A stretch of 64,000 bases of DNA. It comes from Tigriopus japonicus (Eukaryota; Arthropoda; Copepoda; Harpacticoida; Harpacticidae). The notes below the pieces were generated by a model, which saw only the letters and a program-made list of their open reading frames with translations, had not been told where the DNA came from and did not search any database. Every line of letters begins with the position of its first letter. The first letter of the stretch is position 1. The stretch lies in NCBI GenBank assembly GCA_010645155.1, contig CM021319.1:1618329-1682328 (forward strand), given 5' to 3'. Below are positions 59,301 through 64,000 of the stretch, piece after piece. The position numbers and the translations under genes are program-made.

Positions 59301-62300
59301 CATTCCAAAGAAAACAGTGGCCAAGAGAAGAGTCGAGGAAGATGAATTACGTCAAGCCTGCTTTTGAAGGTGTTTTTTCATCAAGAATGTCTCGACGTTC
59401 GTCATTCTCGAGGACAAACAACAGACAATCCCAATGCAATTTTGTCCCACTCGTTGGCAGACAGACACTCTTTGACATTGACATGGTTTGCTGATTGAGA
59501 TCCGTGGGCAAATCTCGCGTGTTTATATGAAACCCTTTCAATCCTTCATCTTTGGAATGGCATTTCACATTTCGGCGCGTTTGGCATTGTGAAAAAACTC
59601 GACGTTCCCAGGCCTCGAAATGATAAGGCAATATAAATTTAAGAGAATCTCCATTTTTGTTTGGCCAAAAGGCCTGCGGACCAAATTGCGAGTCCGAATT
59701 ATGTAATGCTCATTCTAGTGCTGCAACCATTCATTAGAGATATCTTGTTCTCCGCACCTGAGACCGATCATTACACCAAACCAGTGCAGGTCATTACTCT
59801 CCAGCTTCAACACGTGTGTTTTAGAACATCTTAGATCCAACAAAGATCCAAAGCACAATTTGATCGGGTGAAAGCACCCGAGAATGTTTTGCAACTTGAG
59901 GCGGTGTAGTTAGTCGTCGAGATTTGAAATGCAGCTGGCGTTTCGTTGTTAAGTTTGGCCAGGAGAAGTCATCAGGACAAATGGGCCGATTTAGAGTCGA
60001 GCATTTGTCCTAGATTCCTCGAGGAGTCTTTGGCTTGCGTCAAGGGAAACAAGTTGTAACCTGAACTGAGTTTCATACAACCGACCTTCCTCGAGCCGGT
60101 TTATCCCTGTTCAACGTGTTCAATTACTACTACACATTGTGCGAGTGGGAGGACAAAATGTGTTGTGCTATTTGACGAATACAGTATGTGCTTATGCAGG
60201 TCATGCCATGAAAGAGCTTCTTTTTGGGAAGGCGGGCATAGGAGTTGAAATTTGGATGTTTCAAAGACGACGGACACACATGCATACGGTACGTAGGCCA
60301 ATCATTGCTGAAAGACCATCATCATCATCTCTTGAGCATGACTCGTCATGTTGAAAAGTGTCGAGGACATGAAACACAAGAGATTGTTCAGAGGAGTGAC
60401 GAGAAGCGGGTGTGAAAATACGACCATGTGAGTCACCGGTGAGCAATGACCAAAAGCGACAAGGTGGGCGGAGATCTGGCAAGTTAAAATAACGAACAAC
60501 CCGGGGGTGGAAACTGGAGACTCACTGCTTTGTCCTGACAAAGAAAGAGCCCAGTGGAATCCGAGAGGAAATTTCGTTTCAACTTGAATCAAGCGGTCTC
60601 CGAGAGGAACCATGATGTTTTTATAGCAAATCGGGGCGGGTCTTTAAGAATTTGGTGCGGAATTTTGGTGGACTTTAAGGGGTTGGAAAGTGAGGGATTG
60701 AGGAAAAAATGGAGGGATTGGCAAAGGAAGCCAAGTGGTGGATTTCCAAACCAACTGACGAGGAAATGGGCTAATCAGGGGAGGAAACGAGACACTATTT
60801 CCGACATTTATGGAGGATGATCCTCTTCACATCGATCTCGTTCTCCTCTTGAGTGTCTAAAAGCGTAGAAAATGGGAACAGCAGGACGTGGAATCAATTG
60901 TGGACGTTCAATTGAAGTTGTAGTTGTACAGGAAAATGCATTACAATCCAGAACTCGATCCAAGGAGGAGCCAAAGGAGTTGCCAATATCCACTACGTGA
61001 CCTCATCAAGATGAAAGAACTGGAATGTTGTTTACACACACACCTTTACCCCTTTTTCGGATGAATTGCGTAGCTGGACACTTTAGTTCGAGTACACGGT
61101 GCAAGTTTGTTCGAACATGATTTATCTGATTAAACTAGGAGATATTTCGAATTTTTAAAGACAACATGACAAGATAGCGATGTTTGATGGCCTTACCGAA
61201 AGCAGGAAAAGGTATGAGGTACGGCACTTGCCGTTAAAAAAGTCATTTTTTAACCCACCCCATTCAACAGACACATCGTGAACCCCTCTTCACTTTTGCT
61301 TTTTGCATATTTAGCATCTCATTTTTGATTCACCAAGAGGGGAGAAAATTGAGCTCAAGGTTTTAGCTTGATTCACTGTGCAGAACAACGGGGATCGCGC
61401 AGACAATGCCTTGAAAGTTTTTTCCTCCCTTTCACTTCTTTCATGTCTTCTGCTTGAAGAGATATGATGGCTGACATGATTTGACTTAATTGGCTGAAAA
61501 TCGTCATGATTGCACCCGAGAACATCCTCAGAGAGAGGGATGGACATAATAATGGTAATTTTGTAGAAAAGGGCTTTCACCCCTTCGTACAACATGACTA
61601 GACTTATTTTCTATTGGATCTTCAGAGACACTTGAGCATCAAAAAGAACACGAATGAACACCCTTCTTTTTTCTGGCCAACATTCTTTGACGAATTAAAG
61701 CGAGGGGACAAGAAGCATTCGGTCTTTTCAAGTTCCCTCCCTTCTTGGAACTTGCTCGGAAATGTTCTAAATAATGCCATAAGTGCAAACATATTTCAGG
61801 ATGAACTTTGGGAACGATGACATCTATGAGATATCTATGTAGGACAGAAGTTTGACAGTCGACGGCCAAAGTAGTCAAGAATTCTTGAACACTTGGTCAT
61901 GTTCGTCAATTTTCATGAAGATGTTACAAGTTTGTAGTTTTTAAGACCGATCTTACCTGAAAGTTGACGAGAAAACATACTTTTAACTTTGTTAAGTAGA
62001 AAGTTATGGACCACCTAAGAGTCCCACCAAGCTATCAGGCATTTGTCTCCAGTACTCTTCATTTGTAGGTGCTCATCGCTTTAAACTTCAATCAGATGCA
62101 ACTCCATTCCCGATCTCCAAAACTACGATGCGATCTGAAGGGGGGCATTGAACAAAGGATCTTGATAAGTGGCTACCAAATTGGAAGTCGTCAATCAAGG
62201 ACTACCGAACCCAAGGACTAAACAAGTTGTTCATTTCTCACTCCCAGTACTTTCAGCTCGCGCATGGTCCATTCACGTCTTTGAAGATCCTTGTTCCACA

Positions 62301-64000
62301 GAGGGAGACTTCTTGCGCGAATTAAAGAAGCAAGTGCAGGCTAATAAAAAAACCGACAAATCTTGCACCCTACAATTTGCCGTTGGCAGATGATGTGGAG
62401 AGTTTACGAGTATGGATGACCCTAGTCTAACAATAACTACCCTTCTCAATCTTCGGCTTCCTACGGGTACTTCAATTTCCGTCATCCTCCCCCGAGTCTC
62501 TCCCAAGACCTTTGACAACTCATTATTCACTCTCTCAACTTAAAGAGAGATGCTTCAAGTAAAAAAAAGCGATGCTCGAGGATTCAGATTCCCTCTCTCT
62601 TTTCTCCGATCTTCATCATCATGGGCGATCCATCCATCACTTTACCCGGACTATCTATGCACAGGATCAATTGACCAAAAGGAGTCATGTACTGAGTTGA
62701 AAGTTGTGGGGGCCGAAAATCCCAAGGAATGCCACTTATACGAAGACGATGGATGAACTCCAAACACACCTTGATAGACCTGGATGTTTCATCAATTGCA
62801 TTCCTTGCAGTGTGTGTTCTCGCCTTGGCACCTGGCCCACGTGCTGGACTCCAGAGATTACCAATTCGAAAAACATTTTTGGAAAGCTGGCAAAACACGT
62901 CAAAAAATTTCAGCAATGTCATTTGTACGACTCGTTTTAACGAGACAGAGCGCAAAGCATCCCATCCAATGAACGTAGCGGAGTTACTTGGAGGGTGAAT
63001 TCATCCACACTAGTGTATTACTACTATTTGAAGACGATGAAGTGGGTTCTGGTGTCAAACATTCAGATGTGGCGGAGCTTTGACAAACTTGCTGTGTGTC
63101 CAGGAAATGAATGTCAACACTTGTTTGGAGAGCAAAAAATACATCGCCCAGAGAAGAAACTTACTCTTTGACGTTCCCGTCAAAAACTTCACTCGTAGCA
63201 AAAAAACAGGGAATTAATGGGTGTTTAAATCTCTCAACTTTAAGGTACCATTTAGAATGGGCTTCAATACGTAAAGGCAGAAGTGGTCGCTTAATAAGTG
63301 TCCTTGGCTTGGGTAAATACCCAGCTTACTGAAGCCTTTCTTCCTTTGGGTGTTCCCAGAGTCAACCGAGCGGATAAACGGCCTTCCTCAGCCCAGAAAA
63401 GTACTTGTATGAAGGCTTGCTTGGAAGCCTCTTATTTATGTATGTTCTAGTTCAGAGGGTCTTAGCTCTCCTCTACAAGACTTTGTCGTTCTCCCTCATC
63501 CCAAGTTTGAATGACTCACCGTCAAAAGCCATTGAAGACGACCAAATGTTCTCGTTGGTTCATTTCTGGGATGCTCAAAGACAAAGCTATCTGAAACGAG
63601 ATGGGCCGTTGTGCAAATATCTCCTCAAGTTTGCCTATCTTGCCTTCGCAAAGTCGGTCACCGGTGAAGAAGGGAAGGGAAGGCAAATCGGCCAGGCATT
63701 CAATTCAAAGTGAATTAGAATTGTTGGAGGAGTTCCCAACAACGTCGGAAAATAATGAAAAATCAGTCTTATCTTTGAGGTTAGACGAAATGGCTTCGAA
63801 AGATATTCCAGGAATGCATTAAAAATCTTATCTCGGGGTGTTGGTTTTTCTACTCATTGGAAGGCTCCCCAACTCTCATTCTTGTACCATTCATGTTGAC
63901 GGGAAGAAAAATCCCTGAAGAACGCCTTTGACATCCAAAATTCAAGATTCGGCTGAGCACATGTGAGTGCACAGTGCGTCCACGTAGAACTATCTGTACT

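Larger units (their letters stand above)
48347..64000. other. Long stretch without a recognisable gene
   Basis: I found no exon with both a domain-like translation and good splice sites, no RNA gene and no bounded mobile element. The longest open frame (49132-49926 plus) is low in complexity and lacks any family pattern. Trinucleotide microsatellites occur at 49412-49441 and 50346-50374. The low repeat density compared with 1-32 kb suggests constrained or gene-associated sequence. Confidence 0.4.

Overview
The window looks like nuclear genomic DNA from an invertebrate animal, most likely an arthropod. The genes have GT-AG introns, often only 58-95 nt long. They encode metazoan families: secreted C-type lectin domain proteins and an Ig/FN3 adhesion protein with a GPI-type tail. 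A Tc1-like transposase relic, a LINE relic and many hAT-type non-autonomous elements are also present. A crustacean such as a copepod is plausible, but that is inference. No bacterial genes, operons, CRISPR arrays or intact rRNA/tRNA genes were seen.

There are two unlike halves. Bases 1 to about 32,000 are AT-rich and packed with mobile elements. They hold two paralogous, same-strand (minus) multi-exon lectin genes (3262-5979 and 18490-22310). Six matched exons have conserved phases and nearly equal lengths, and each gene encodes a signal peptide and two C-type-lectin-like domains. Around and inside them are a Tc1-like relic (about 2050-3160), a broken LINE (7432-9431), GC-rich coding-like debris with a perfect 106-bp inverted repeat (11144-12740), duplicated blocks (15021-16412), an inverted repeat (23901-24236) and at least six families of short elements with hAT features. 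For four of these elements both terminal inverted repeats and a perfect 8-bp target-site duplication can be read: 13528-14494, 24958-26211, 29886-30191 and 30494-31707. Two more elements lie in introns of the second lectin gene and explain much of its larger size.

From about 32 kb the sequence is less AT-rich and nearly free of recognisable repeats. One gene is resolved on the minus strand: seven exons (33414-39673) whose phases all agree, giving about 501 residues with signal peptide, acidic linker, three Ig domains, one FN3 domain and a C-terminal hydrophobic GPI-anchor-type tail. This is the layout of insect Klingon-like and Lachesin-like neural adhesion proteins. A possible alternative last exon (33143-33342) would replace the anchor with a hydrophilic tail. 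The 24 kb upstream (39.7-64 kb) has no exon I can support, only microsatellites; it may be intergenic or the 5' intron/regulatory territory of this gene. Two runs of N (35712-35840 and 48218-48293) are each flanked by near-identical copies of the same sequence, as expected when an assembler fails to merge overlapping ends or haplotypes.
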